From the NCBI GenBank assembly GCA_965261725.1, contig CBDHDU010000053.1:33621-97620 (forward strand): 64,000 bases of DNA, read 5' to 3'. A model generated the notes under the pieces. It was not told the DNA's origin. It did no database searches and was given only the letters and a program-made list of their open reading frames with translations. Source of the DNA: CANDOC01 sp965261725 (GTDB lineage Bacteria; Pseudomonadota; Gammaproteobacteria; Pseudomonadales; Endozoicomonadaceae). Both the position numbers and the translations under genes were made by a program. Position 1 is the first letter of the stretch. Each line of letters opens with the position of its first letter. Shown here in pieces: positions 17,293-26,317 of the stretch.

Positions 17293-18111
17293 TCAGCCAG
17301 CAGCGACTGAAAAGCGTTCTCCGGATTCAAGGTGCATGCAGGTCAGGGTGTTACCCCAGACGCAGCCGGTATCGAGCGCATGGATGCGTTTCTTGTTGGT
17401 TTCTCCCATTAACGCCGCCCAGTGACCGAACACAACTTTGGTTTTACCCAGCTGATTCGGAAATTCAAACCAGGGTGCATAACCGGGTACCTGAGTACCG
17501 GGGCCTGATTTGGTTGTCAGATCAAGCCGCCCTTCAACGTTGCAGAAGCGCATCCGGGTCAGGTAATTGGTAATCAGGCGCATGCGGGGCCAGCCACGTA
17601 AATCCTTGGACCACATCGTTGGCAGGTTGCCATACATATGATCGCGGAAGAATGAGATATGCTCCTTGCTGCGGAGCATCTCTTCCACTTCTGCGGCGCG
17701 TGAAAGGGTTTTCTCCAGCGTCCAGATGGGTGGGATGCCTGCGTGCACCATCACCGTATCCAGATCAGGGTCATAATGTGCCAGTGGTCTTTTCCGCAGC
17801 CATTTCAGCAGGGTTTCCCGGTCAGGTGCATCCAGAATATCGGCAATCGTGTCGCTGCGTTTTTCTGAATGTCCGCCCAGAGCGATTGCCAGCAGGTGAA
17901 GGTCGTGGTTGCCCAGAATAGGAATACAGCGCTTACCCAGCGATTTCAGGAAGCGCAGGGTTTCAAGGTTATCCGGCCCTCTGTTGATCAGATCACCACA
18001 GACCCACAGTTGATCTTTCCCTGAGTTGAATTCAACTTTGCGTAGCAACCTGTCAAGGGCATCAAAGCACCCCTGAATATCGCCTACAACAAATGTTCTC
18101 GATACTTTGAT
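17293..18111 (-). CDS. apaH: Diadenosine tetraphosphatase, symmetrical; non-standard start
   Basis: ApaH hydrolyses Ap4A to two ADP. The calcineurin-like motifs are VVGDIQGCFDAL, WVCGDLINRGPD and ILGNHDLHLLA, followed by the family-specific MYGNLPTMWS and ALDTGCVWGNTLTC. The motif VVGDIQG lies upstream of the first available ATG/GTG/TTG codon (18048), so the true start must be earlier. The frame reads ATC AAA GTA TCG AGA ACA before it, and a GGGAG ribosome site stands 7 nt before the ATC at 18111. I therefore place the start at ATC (272 residues, near the usual ~280). No ATG, GTG or TTG lies further upstream in frame. An ATG-to-ATC change or a base error is possible. Confidence 0.82.
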   Translation of the reverse strand: MKVSRTFVVGDIQGCFDALDRLLRKVEFNSGKDQLWVCGDLINRGPDNLETLRFLKSLGKRCIPILGNHDLHLLAIALGGHSEKRSDTIADILDAPDRETLLKWLRKRPLAHYDPDLDTVMVHAGIPPIWTLEKTLSRAAEVEEMLRSKEHISFFRDHMYGNLPTMWSKDLRGWPRMRLITNYLTRMRFCNVEGRLDLTTKSGPGTQVPGYAPWFEFPNQLGKTKVVFGHWAALMGETNKKRIHALDTGCVWGNTLTCMHLESGERFSVAAG

Positions 18112-18188
18112 AACAAATCTCCCAGTCGGCGGGTTTCGAGAATGAATGAAGGTATATGAAACTTAATTCGGTTGGATTACCGTACGCT

Positions 18189-18575
18189 TTAGTTCAACAC
18201 ATGAGGCACTGCCAGCGTGAAGATCGGAATATTGGCATCAAAACGATGACCATTATCCGCCAGCATCTGATAACTGCCCCGCATACTGCCGACTGGCGTT
18301 TGCAGCACACAAAAGCTGTTGTAACTATAGCGACCGTCGGCAGGAATAACCGGCTGTTGACCGATTACTCCTTCACCCTGAACTTCCTGAAGTAACTGAT
18401 TCCCGTCAGTGATCAGCCAGTGGCGGGACAGCAGTTGCGCGGCGCAGGTACTCCGGTTGATAACAGTCACGTAATAGGCAAACAGGTAGCGGTTTTCTGC
18501 CGGATCAGACTGTTGAGGGACATACTCTGTCGTAACTTCGACATCAATGTGATATTGCTGTTGCGTCGGATGCAT
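18189..18575 (-). CDS. apaG: ApaG/CorD protein
   Basis: A 128-residue ApaG-domain protein with an immunoglobulin-like beta fold; some homologues influence Co2+/Mg2+ homeostasis and Ap4A levels, but the biochemical role is not settled. The characteristic segments are FAYYVTVINRS, RHWLITDGN, GEGVIGQQPVI and GSMRGSYQML. I chose the ATG at 18575 (MHPTQQQYHIDVEV), which matches the family start; the frame extends upstream to 18659 with unrelated residues overlapping rsmA. It lies between rsmA and apaH in the usual gene order. Confidence 0.93.
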   Translation of the reverse strand: MHPTQQQYHIDVEVTTEYVPQQSDPAENRYLFAYYVTVINRSTCAAQLLSRHWLITDGNQLLQEVQGEGVIGQQPVIPADGRYSYNSFCVLQTPVGSMRGSYQMLADNGHRFDANIPIFTLAVPHVLN

Positions 18576-18624
18576 CGTATTACAAAATCCGAAAAATACC
18601 TTTAACGTCCGCTTGTATTTACTG

Positions 18625-19440
18625 CTATTGCGGCTTCTTTTGGAAAATATAGTCGGCAATTTTTACGAAGCTGTCCAGTCCCAGACGCTCAGGGCGTAAT
18701 GTCGGTTCGATACCAAGGTCAATCAGCTCTTGTTCCGACACGTCATTTTTCAGCGTGTTACGCAAGGTTTTACGGCGCTGATTGAAGGTTGTACGGACAA
18801 CATGTTCCAGTGTTTTTACTGACTGGCAGGGAACCGGAAGCTCCTTGTAAGGTGTCAGTCTGACGATTGCAGAATCCACTTTGGGTGGTGGGTTGAAAGC
18901 GCCGGGGCCGACATCAAACAGGTAATCTACCTTGCAGTAGTACTGAATCATGATACCGAGTCTGCCGTAATGTTTGTCATCCGGCCCCGCTGCCATGCGT
19001 TGTACCACTTCTTTCTGCAGCATAAAGTGCATATCAGCAATGCGCTCATTGAATGTCAGCAAGTGAAACAGCAGCGGTGTGGAAATGTTGTAGGGCAGGT
19101 TGCCTACGATCCGCAGCGGGTTGGCTCCGTCTTCTGTCAGGCCGAGCTGGGAGAAATCAAAGGCCAGTGCATCGGCATTATGAATACGGAATTCAGGATT
19201 AAGCCCGAAGCGCAGTTTCAGGATGGGAATCAGATCTCTGTCCAGCTCGACCACATCCAGTGATTCTGCGCCATTCAAAAGCGATTCTGTAAGTGCGCCC
19301 TGACCGGGACCGATCTCGACAATTTGCTGTCCGGGTTTGGGGTTGATGGCTCGTAAAATACGCTGAATAACGCCGGGGTCGTGCAGAAAGTTCTGTCCAA
19401 AGCGCTTGCGGGCCCGGTGGGTATAAGGTTGGTCATTCAT
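18625..19440 (-). CDS. rsmA: 16S rRNA dimethyladenosine transferase
   Basis: RsmA (KsgA) dimethylates the two adjacent adenosines near the 3' end of 16S rRNA using SAM during small-subunit maturation. Motifs: the N-terminal KRFGQNFLHD, SAM-binding VEIGPGQGALTE, and catalytic VGNLPYNISTPLL. The length of 271 residues is standard. It lies downstream of surA, but a strong terminator at 19485-19525 stands between them, and pdxA, often found between surA and rsmA in related bacteria, is absent. It probably starts the rsmA-apaG-apaH transcript. Confidence 0.96.
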   Translation of the reverse strand: MNDQPYTHRARKRFGQNFLHDPGVIQRILRAINPKPGQQIVEIGPGQGALTESLLNGAESLDVVELDRDLIPILKLRFGLNPEFRIHNADALAFDFSQLGLTEDGANPLRIVGNLPYNISTPLLFHLLTFNERIADMHFMLQKEVVQRMAAGPDDKHYGRLGIMIQYYCKVDYLFDVGPGAFNPPPKVDSAIVRLTPYKELPVPCQSVKTLEHVVRTTFNQRRKTLRNTLKNDVSEQELIDLGIEPTLRPERLGLDSFVKIADYIFQKKPQ

Positions 19441-19484
19441 GGGGGATGATGATGCCTGAGAGAAGTATATAAATGATATTGTAA

Positions 19485-19525
19485 GAAAAAATCAGGCCCC
19501 GCGTGGAAATACCCAGCGGGGCCTG
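19485..19525 (-). terminator. Rho-independent terminator after surA
   Basis: On the minus strand the stem CAGGCCCCGC / GCGGGGCCTG (19516-19525 and 19493-19502) is followed by ATTTTTTC. It lies 40 bp after the surA stop and 45 bp before the rsmA start, so it separates lptD-surA from rsmA-apaG-apaH. Confidence 0.9.
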
Positions 19526-19564
19526 AAGCAAGATTTCAATACCGGTCAGTTTATCAGTATTGGT

Positions 19565-20902
19565 TTAGATTTTAACTTCAACAAAGGCCTGATTGCGGAT
19601 TTCACGAATCCAGACCTGAAGTTCTTCTTCAAACTTGCGGTTGAAGAGAATCTGACGCACCTGGTTACGACGATAGATATCGCTGACATCCGTCTTGCGC
19701 TTGCCCTGAACTTCCAGAATATGCCAGCCGAAAGGAGAGGCAAAGGGCTTGCTGATTTCATTGACTGATGAGTCAAATACCATGTCACGGAAGCTGGGAA
19801 CCATATCGTTCGGATCAATCCAGTCCATATCACCGCCATTCAGTGCAGAAGCAGTATCATCTGAATAAACCCGTGCCAGTTCAGCAAAGCTTTCGCCGGA
19901 CTTAATGCGCTGATAAAGCTTTTCTGCAATGCTCTGAGCTTCCAGATCGCTGCGGATTTCGTTGGGCTTGATCAGAATATGGCGTACCTGATACTGATCG
20001 AGAATACGTTGCTCATCACCGCGCTTGTCGTTCAGCTTCAGAATATGAAAACCACTGGGACTGCGGAAAGGTACCGTGATTTCACCAACTTTCAGCTTGA
20101 TTGCCTGCTGAACGAACAGAGTGGGGAGCTGATCCATTTTGCGCCAGTCCAGATCTCCGCCTTTCAGTGCATTCTGACCACTGGAGCGGGCAATGGCTGT
20201 CTGGGCAAAATCCGCACCGCCTTTCAGAGCGTTGTAGATTTCTTCAGCTTGCTTTTGTGCGGTTTGCAACTGTTCAGGTTTAGCACCTTCAGGGGTTGAA
20301 ATCAGGATATGACCCAGACGAACAGAGATACTCATCTGCTGTTTGCCTTCTTCTGAACTCAGGAAGTTATCAATCTCCTGATCAGATACATTGATACGCT
20401 CACCCACATAGCGCTGGCGCACCCGGGTGATAATCATTTCTTTGCGGATTTCATCACGGGCCTGAGTGAAGCTCATGCCATCTTGCTCCAGCGCTGCCCG
20501 GAACTGTTCCAGTGTCATGCCATTACGGCTGGCAATCCGGCGCACTGCATCATTCAGGGTCTGGTCATCAACCCGGATACCGGCACGATTGGCACGCTGC
20601 AGTTGCAGTTCGTCAATAACCAGTCGTTCCAGTACCTGCTGCTTGAGAGTGTCTTCAGGCGGTGGAGTTATGTTCCGGCTGGCAATCTGGCGTTTGATAT
20701 CGCTCAGGCGCTGTTCAAATTCACTCTGCATTACGACATCGTCATCCACGATCGCAATAACGCGATCCAGCGGAGTGACTTTGCCGGTTGGTGCTGATGC
20801 GGCATCGGTTGTTGCCAGCGCTGTGCCAGCAAACAGTGTTGCAGACATCAGCATGGCAGCAGACAGCCGCTGCAGCAGGTTTTTACAACGATTAAAACTC
20901 AT
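19565..20902 (-). CDS. surA: Periplasmic chaperone / peptidyl-prolyl isomerase SurA
   Basis: SurA escorts unfolded outer-membrane proteins, including LptD, through the periplasm. The 445-residue protein has a signal peptide (hydrophobic core AAMLMSATLFAGTALA), the SurA N-terminal chaperone domain with DRVIAIVDDDVVMQSEFEQR, and two parvulin-type PpiC domains at about 185-290 and 295-400 (each with GGDLDW or GGDMDW and F-SGFHILKL / FGWHILEV). The ATG follows the lptD stop by 4 bp, so the two are one operon, which makes sense because SurA is needed for LptD folding. Confidence 0.96.
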   Translation of the reverse strand: MSFNRCKNLLQRLSAAMLMSATLFAGTALATTDAASAPTGKVTPLDRVIAIVDDDVVMQSEFEQRLSDIKRQIASRNITPPPEDTLKQQVLERLVIDELQLQRANRAGIRVDDQTLNDAVRRIASRNGMTLEQFRAALEQDGMSFTQARDEIRKEMIITRVRQRYVGERINVSDQEIDNFLSSEEGKQQMSISVRLGHILISTPEGAKPEQLQTAQKQAEEIYNALKGGADFAQTAIARSSGQNALKGGDLDWRKMDQLPTLFVQQAIKLKVGEITVPFRSPSGFHILKLNDKRGDEQRILDQYQVRHILIKPNEIRSDLEAQSIAEKLYQRIKSGESFAELARVYSDDTASALNGGDMDWIDPNDMVPSFRDMVFDSSVNEISKPFASPFGWHILEVQGKRKTDVSDIYRRNQVRQILFNRKFEEELQVWIREIRNQAFVEVKI

Positions 20903-20906
20903 TCAA

Positions 20907-23744
20907 TCAATTCTCTCGCTTTTGATATCCCTGGATGTCTTGCAACCAGCCTTCAACTTTACCGTCGGTGATATTCCCGAGTCCTCGCAGAACCAGTTGT
21001 AGGAATACGCCACGATCCTGTTCGGCATTATCTATATCATCTGCAGGATCAATCCAGCTGCGCCAACCAACCCGAATCTGATAACAACAGTTGTTATATT
21101 CAAGGCCAAACAAGCGCTCAATATGGCGTTTATTGGTCAGGTCATATTGCCAGCGGGCAATGGTGCCCCAATTGTATGCCAGTGGCCAGATGACAGAAAT
21201 ATCGGTTTGTTCGAGGTCGCCGCTGGCTGTTTTGATAACGCCGTTTTCTGTAATGACGTTGCCATCGCTGTTCTTGACGGTACGGTCTACCTCATTGCGA
21301 TAACGGTATCCGACATTAATTGCCCGCAGATTATCTGGTAGCCATGACATGGTAATCCCATATTCGCTGTTACGACTTTCTTCGAAGTCGTGTATCCAGT
21401 CTTGCTTCAGACTCAATTCCCGTGTGAAGTTCCAGACCAGCTCTGTTGCAAATGGAGATGATCCATTTTTGTTTTGATCAAGCTGTCTTTGCTTTGCTTC
21501 GTCAGCAATATAATTTGGATCCCGCTTACCATCAATTGCGAGAGCTGGATCGATTACTGCTTTTCGGTCAGCAAAGTAATAAATCTGACCAAAACCAAAG
21601 TGACCTCGCTCAAAGCCATCATCTTCGATCAGGCGAGTGGTTGCTCCCAGAGCCAGGTGGTTAGTATCACCAATGCGGTCATATCCTGTAAACCGGTCTT
21701 CTCGCCAGAGAGATGAGTAGCTGAAGTTTGATTCCGAGGTATCGAATACGGGGTTTTGTTCCTGATCTTCTCTGTAAGGAGTCAGAACATACATCGCACG
21801 AGGTTCAAATGTGTGAGTAAATGCATTGCCAAACAAGGAAATAGAACGATCCATAAACAACCCGGAATCTATTGAGGCTGTTGGTGCTGTAGTGCCCGGA
21901 GAGGTATCGTATTTCAAATCAGTATTGGTGAAATCACCACGGTTCAGACCATCGAGACTATAACTGACATGACGGACTTTCAGCTTGGGCTTTACATATC
22001 CCCAAGTGTTGATCATGGGATAGCTGACAGCACTTTCAAGGTAGCGACGGTTGCCTATGGCGTTGTTAATACCTGTGCCCTTCCCGTAAATAGCACGGTT
22101 GATCTCATTTTGTTTATCGTATTCTGACTTCTCGTTGTCTGTTTCAAAACCTTTGAATTGCCATTTTTTATCACGGGTGAATTTTGTGTGGTCAATCAGA
22201 TAATCAAGATTGATACCGGAGTCTGTAAACAATTTCCCGTTGAACGCAAACTGATGCTCCTTGTCATAAGGATCATCTTTATTGCTCATATTTTTGTGCT
22301 TTTCGACAGCCGCCATGGCTTGCCACTGATGCCAGTCGTCACCACCCAGATAGGTTGTGGACACATTCTGGTTAAGCACATCTTTGGCACTGGCATTCAA
22401 TGAAGTGCCGAAATCGCTGAGATATTCTTTATCACTGGCATTGGCATAATCGACTTCTGCTTTCCAGCGATCAGTAAAGTTCTGCTTGTGTCGCCAGTTC
22501 ACCAGCCAGCGGTCTTCTTCGTAATTGATGTTCTCTTTTTTCTGAGTGTCTTTGCCCAGATAACCGCCACCCACTTCGCCTTCCATTGTTTCAGTCAGGT
22601 AACGACCTTCAAGTTCCAGCAGTGTGCCACGCTTACTCATATAACGTGGCGTTATGGTTGCGTCGTAGTTAGGCGCAAGGTTCAGATAGTAAGGTGTTGT
22701 GAGGTCAAGACCACGCTTACTGCTGGAACTGAAGCTTGGATACAGGAAACCGGTATGACGCCGGTCATCAATCGGGAAATACAGATAAGGGAAGTAAAAA
22801 ACAGGATAACCACCTGCTTTTACAATCGCGTGTTTAGCGCTACCAAAGCCGGTGGTTGGATCAAGGCTGACCTGGCTGCCACCAATAGCCCAGATAGTAC
22901 TGCCGGGAGGGCAGGTGGTGTACTCTGCATTATCCAGATCAATAACTTCATCTTCACCACGCTCAATGGTTTCAGCAGAGCCGCGGGCGTGCGCTTCATG
23001 GATGACATACTGGGTATCTTCCAGACGCGCCCGGCCACTATCCATGTAAATTTCACCGGCACTACCGGTCATCAGCATACCGGGTTCACGGATCACAACA
23101 TTACCTTGCATTGTTGTGATCTGGGATTCACGGTCAAAAACAGTCGAGTCACTTTCCAGCTGGCGGTATCCCTGACGGATTACAACATTACCGCTGAGCT
23201 GTGCAACACCTTTCTCGCCGCCTTCACCCTGATAAGTGGTGTTATCCGCTTCTGCATGAATCGGAGCATCTCCGGCGTTGCCTTTGAAGTTTTTACCCGG
23301 GCGGTCAGGCTCCAGATATCCACCTTTGCAGTAGGGGTTTTTCGATTGCAGTTCTTCCGGTAGTACGGATACCCAGTCCAGCCTGCGGATGGTGTCATGA
23401 ATCTCAGGAACAGGCTTTACTGCAGGTTTTGCAGCTGTAGGGGCAGTAACTTTTTCAGTTGTTTCAGCAGTGCTTGCTATTGCTGCCGTTGTCGCAGCGG
23501 GTTCTACACTCTGACCCCGCGTGGGAGCTTGTGGCGGCGTAGCCGGTAGTGGCGCAGCCGGGAGTGGGCCGGTTCTTTTGGGTACCTTGGTGCAAGCCCA
23601 TTTGCCACTTTCAGCGGAACATTTCCACTGCCAGTCCGTGTCGGTAACTTCTGCCGCAAATAAAGGCGACAGCGGTGTTGCAAGCAGTCCTGTGGTAACC
23701 ACAAGAGGAATCTTGCGTGCAAAGGGTATTTTGTTCTGGGGCAT
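20907..23744 (-). CDS. lptD: LPS-assembly outer-membrane protein LptD
   Basis: LptD forms with LptE the outer-membrane translocon that inserts lipopolysaccharide in the outer leaflet. I chose the ATG at 23744, which gives a signal peptide (ARKIPLVVTTGLLATPLSPL-FAA) and 945 residues. A low-complexity Pro/Ala/Thr linker covers about residues 55-120. The periplasmic OstA-like jellyroll is at about 150-290 (QLSGNVVIRQG, MQGNVVIREPG), then the long C-terminal beta barrel. Cysteines that could form the inter-domain disulfides are present (WKCS, WACT, YTTCPPG, NNCCYQIR). The divergent murU begins 365 bp away. Confidence 0.95.
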   Translation of the reverse strand: MPQNKIPFARKIPLVVTTGLLATPLSPLFAAEVTDTDWQWKCSAESGKWACTKVPKRTGPLPAAPLPATPPQAPTRGQSVEPAATTAAIASTAETTEKVTAPTAAKPAVKPVPEIHDTIRRLDWVSVLPEELQSKNPYCKGGYLEPDRPGKNFKGNAGDAPIHAEADNTTYQGEGGEKGVAQLSGNVVIRQGYRQLESDSTVFDRESQITTMQGNVVIREPGMLMTGSAGEIYMDSGRARLEDTQYVIHEAHARGSAETIERGEDEVIDLDNAEYTTCPPGSTIWAIGGSQVSLDPTTGFGSAKHAIVKAGGYPVFYFPYLYFPIDDRRHTGFLYPSFSSSSKRGLDLTTPYYLNLAPNYDATITPRYMSKRGTLLELEGRYLTETMEGEVGGGYLGKDTQKKENINYEEDRWLVNWRHKQNFTDRWKAEVDYANASDKEYLSDFGTSLNASAKDVLNQNVSTTYLGGDDWHQWQAMAAVEKHKNMSNKDDPYDKEHQFAFNGKLFTDSGINLDYLIDHTKFTRDKKWQFKGFETDNEKSEYDKQNEINRAIYGKGTGINNAIGNRRYLESAVSYPMINTWGYVKPKLKVRHVSYSLDGLNRGDFTNTDLKYDTSPGTTAPTASIDSGLFMDRSISLFGNAFTHTFEPRAMYVLTPYREDQEQNPVFDTSESNFSYSSLWREDRFTGYDRIGDTNHLALGATTRLIEDDGFERGHFGFGQIYYFADRKAVIDPALAIDGKRDPNYIADEAKQRQLDQNKNGSSPFATELVWNFTRELSLKQDWIHDFEESRNSEYGITMSWLPDNLRAINVGYRYRNEVDRTVKNSDGNVITENGVIKTASGDLEQTDISVIWPLAYNWGTIARWQYDLTNKRHIERLFGLEYNNCCYQIRVGWRSWIDPADDIDNAEQDRGVFLQLVLRGLGNITDGKVEGWLQDIQGYQKREN

Positions 23745-24109
23745 CGCGTGATGAATCCGGCGTCCAGTTTTCGTTGGCGTTAACCGTTCGGCTTCCAAGT
23801 TTCCGCACTTCAGTTTCTGCACTATGGCAGCAAGCAATGTTTCTTATATCTTTGCTTCGTTGATGTATAACAGCCATGGCGAAGAAAAGTTCCTTTCCAC
23901 TCCGGTGGCAAAGAAATCTTTAAGATTGAAATAATAAAGCATCATCCGGCTATTCAGCTAGTCCTGTAAGGGAAATACATGAAATTCATGTCTGATAGGG
24001 CTGTTTTGTTGTGATTTCGTTAGTGGATAAATAGATATTTATTCGAAGAGTCATATATCATTTCCGCTTTCTCATATTTTATTTTTATGATGGCTGATGA
24101 GGGGCATTG

Positions 24110-24790
24110 ATGAAGGCAATGATTCTGGCTGCAGGTCTTGGAAAGCGTATGCGTCCGCTGACCCTGAAATGTCCCAAACCCTTGTTGCCGGTCAATGGGA
24201 AACCGCTGATTGAGTACCATCTTGAGCGTTTGTCGGCAGCCGGGATAACGGATGTGGTTATCAATCATGCCTGGCTGGGGCATATGTTGGCTGAGGCTTT
24301 GGGAGATGGTCATCATTGGAATCTGAACATTCAGTACTCCCCGGAGAGTGAGCCACTGGAAACCGGGGGCGGTATATTTAAAGCACTTCCCTTGCTGGGG
24401 CATGAGCCTTTTTTGCTGATCAATGGCGATGTTTTTATCGATTATCCTTTACAAAACCTTTCCGCTCCGGAGGGTGTGGCGCATCTGGTTTTAGTGGATA
24501 ATCCCCCCCAGCATCCTCAAGGTGACTTTGGCCTGAGTCGGGGGCTGGTAAAAGCTGATGCAAAGCTTGAACAATCCTATACCTTTAGCGGGTTAAGTGT
24601 GCTCAGGCCTGAACTGTTTAAAGATATTCCTGTCGACGATGAAACAAAGGCGTTTCCACTGGCACCACTTTTACGCGATGCCATGGCGCTTGGTCAGGTT
24701 AGCGGAGAATATTATGGCGGCCACTGGTGTGATGTTGGTACGCCGGATCGTCTTGAAAAACTTAACGCAACATTACGAGCTGAATTATAA
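24110..24790 (+). CDS. murU: N-acetylmuramate-1-phosphate uridylyltransferase
   Basis: A 226-residue nucleotidyltransferase of the sugar-1-phosphate type. MurU makes UDP-MurNAc from MurNAc-1-P in the cell-wall recycling route known from Pseudomonas. The nucleotide-binding signature is ILAAGLGKRMRPLT followed by CPKPLLPVNGKPLIEY; NGDVFI and CDVGTPDRL (metal and substrate site) follow. The assignment to MurU rests on size and on the position divergent from lptD and upstream of djlA. In pseudomonads the kinase amgK precedes murU; here only a 270-bp gap is seen, so amgK must be elsewhere or lost. I chose ATG 24110 over the TTG at 24107. Confidence 0.85.
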   Translation: MKAMILAAGLGKRMRPLTLKCPKPLLPVNGKPLIEYHLERLSAAGITDVVINHAWLGHMLAEALGDGHHWNLNIQYSPESEPLETGGGIFKALPLLGHEPFLLINGDVFIDYPLQNLSAPEGVAHLVLVDNPPQHPQGDFGLSRGLVKADAKLEQSYTFSGLSVLRPELFKDIPVDDETKAFPLAPLLRDAMALGQVSGEYYGGHWCDVGTPDRLEKLNATLRAEL

Positions 24791-25624
24791 ATGCATGTAA
24801 CAACCATTCTCGGTACTTTGATCGGTTTGGTATTCGGTGGTCCATTCGGGGCACTGTTTGGTGGATTGATTGGTTACTGGCTTGACAGTCAGCAACGTCG
24901 GCAATTAATGCGCTCAGCCCAGGCAAGAACCAGGCAGGGGCGGGCGCAGGCGCAGTCAGCATTTTTCCGTGCCACATTCATGGTCATGGGGCGGGTGGCA
25001 AAATCGGATGGTTTGGTTTCTCAGTCTGAAATCGATGTCGCAACGGCTTTGATGAGCCGCATGGGTCTCACTCAGGAGCAACGCCGGGAAGCGATTGGGC
25101 TGTTCAATCAGGGTAAAGAGCCGGGGAGTGATATTGAAAGTGCGCTCTCCGCGTTTCGACGGGTTGCTGATGGTAGTCTGACTCAGATTTTTCTGGAGAT
25201 TCAGTTACAGGCCGCTTATGCCGGCGGGCAACCAATATCCGCTGCTGAGCGGGCAGTTCTGAAACATGTCTGTAGCATGTTGGGTGTCAGCAACTTTACC
25301 TTTGAAGTGATTCACCAGCGCTTTCTGGCTCAGCAGTCTTTTCATTCACGCCAGCAACAGTGGCGTCAGGGCAGTCATTCCTATCGTCAGCAGTCAGTAC
25401 AGACAGAGCGTTATTCTCTGGATAAGGCTTATGGTGTGCTGGGCGTCAAAGCGGATGCATCTGATGCTGAAGTTAAAAAATCCTATCGTCGTCTGATGAG
25501 CCAGCATCATCCGGATAAACTGGTAGCAAAAGGTCTGCCGCCGGAAATGATGGAAGTGGCAAAAGAGAAAACGCAGGAAATTCAGGCTGCTTACGATGCC
25601 ATTCGTAATGCCAGAAAAAGCTAA
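24791..25624 (+). CDS. djlA: Membrane-anchored J-domain co-chaperone DjlA
   Basis: A 277-residue protein with an N-terminal glycine-rich transmembrane segment (LGTLIGLVFGGPFGALFGGL, residues 8-27), a central TerB-like helical domain (about 55-180) and a C-terminal J domain (about 212-277) with the HPD signature in SQHHPDKLVAKG. It stimulates DnaK ATPase at the inner membrane. The ATG directly follows the murU stop, so the two are translated from one transcript. Confidence 0.94.
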   Translation: MHVTTILGTLIGLVFGGPFGALFGGLIGYWLDSQQRRQLMRSAQARTRQGRAQAQSAFFRATFMVMGRVAKSDGLVSQSEIDVATALMSRMGLTQEQRREAIGLFNQGKEPGSDIESALSAFRRVADGSLTQIFLEIQLQAAYAGGQPISAAERAVLKHVCSMLGVSNFTFEVIHQRFLAQQSFHSRQQQWRQGSHSYRQQSVQTERYSLDKAYGVLGVKADASDAEVKKSYRRLMSQHHPDKLVAKGLPPEMMEVAKEKTQEIQAAYDAIRNARKS

Positions 25625-25648
25625 CTGCTAACTGAAAGGTCGTTATCA

Positions 25649-26317
25649 ATGAAAGATTACGTCATAGCGCCCAGTATTTTGTCAGCCAACTTTGCCAAGC
25701 TTGGAGAGGAGGTCGATAACGTGCTGGAAGCGGGTGCAGACTGGGTACACTTCGATGTGATGGATAATCACTATGTTCCCAACCTGACACTGGGACCTAT
25801 GGTTTGTAAGGCGCTGCGCAAGCATGGAGTGAAAGCGCCGATTGATGTCCATCTGATGGTAAGTCCGGTGGATCGCCTGATTGGTGATTTTATTGAAGCG
25901 GGTGCGACCACCATTACCTTTCATCCGGAAGCTTCCGGTCATATTGATCGCAGTTTGCAATTAATTCGCTCCGGCGGTTGTCAGGCGGGTCTGGTTCTGA
26001 ATCCTGCGACAAGACCAGATTGTCTCGAATATGTAATGGACAAACTGGATATGATTCTGCTGATGTCTGTGAACCCAGGCTTTGGCGGCCAGAAATTTAT
26101 TCCTTCAACGCTGGATAAACTGAAGAAAGTCCGTCAGCTGATTGATGACAGCGGACGCGATATTCGCCTGCAGGTTGATGGCGGTGTGGGTGTACAGAAT
26201 ATTGCTGAAATTGCTGCTGCCGGTGCAGATACATTTGTTGCCGGGTCAGCTATTTTTGGTGTGAATGATTACCGTCAGGTAGTTGCAGAAATGCGTAAGG
26301 AGTTAGCTGAAGTATGA
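25649..26317 (+). CDS. rpe: Ribulose-phosphate 3-epimerase
   Basis: Interconverts ribulose-5-P and xylulose-5-P in the pentose phosphate pathway. The 222-residue TIM barrel has the family signatures APSILSANFAKLGEE, VHFDVMDNHYVPNLT (metal ligands His and Asp), DVHLMV, MSVNPGFGGQKFIP and VDGGVG. The stop overlaps the gph start by 4 bp. The order rpe-gph-trpE is common in related bacteria. Confidence 0.97.
   Translation: MKDYVIAPSILSANFAKLGEEVDNVLEAGADWVHFDVMDNHYVPNLTLGPMVCKALRKHGVKAPIDVHLMVSPVDRLIGDFIEAGATTITFHPEASGHIDRSLQLIRSGGCQAGLVLNPATRPDCLEYVMDKLDMILLMSVNPGFGGQKFIPSTLDKLKKVRQLIDDSGRDIRLQVDGGVGVQNIAEIAAAGADTFVAGSAIFGVNDYRQVVAEMRKELAEV

Noticed and set aside
22488..23363. A 291-residue open frame antisense to lptD
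   Set aside because: No conserved motif or ribosome site, and lptD on the other strand is certain.
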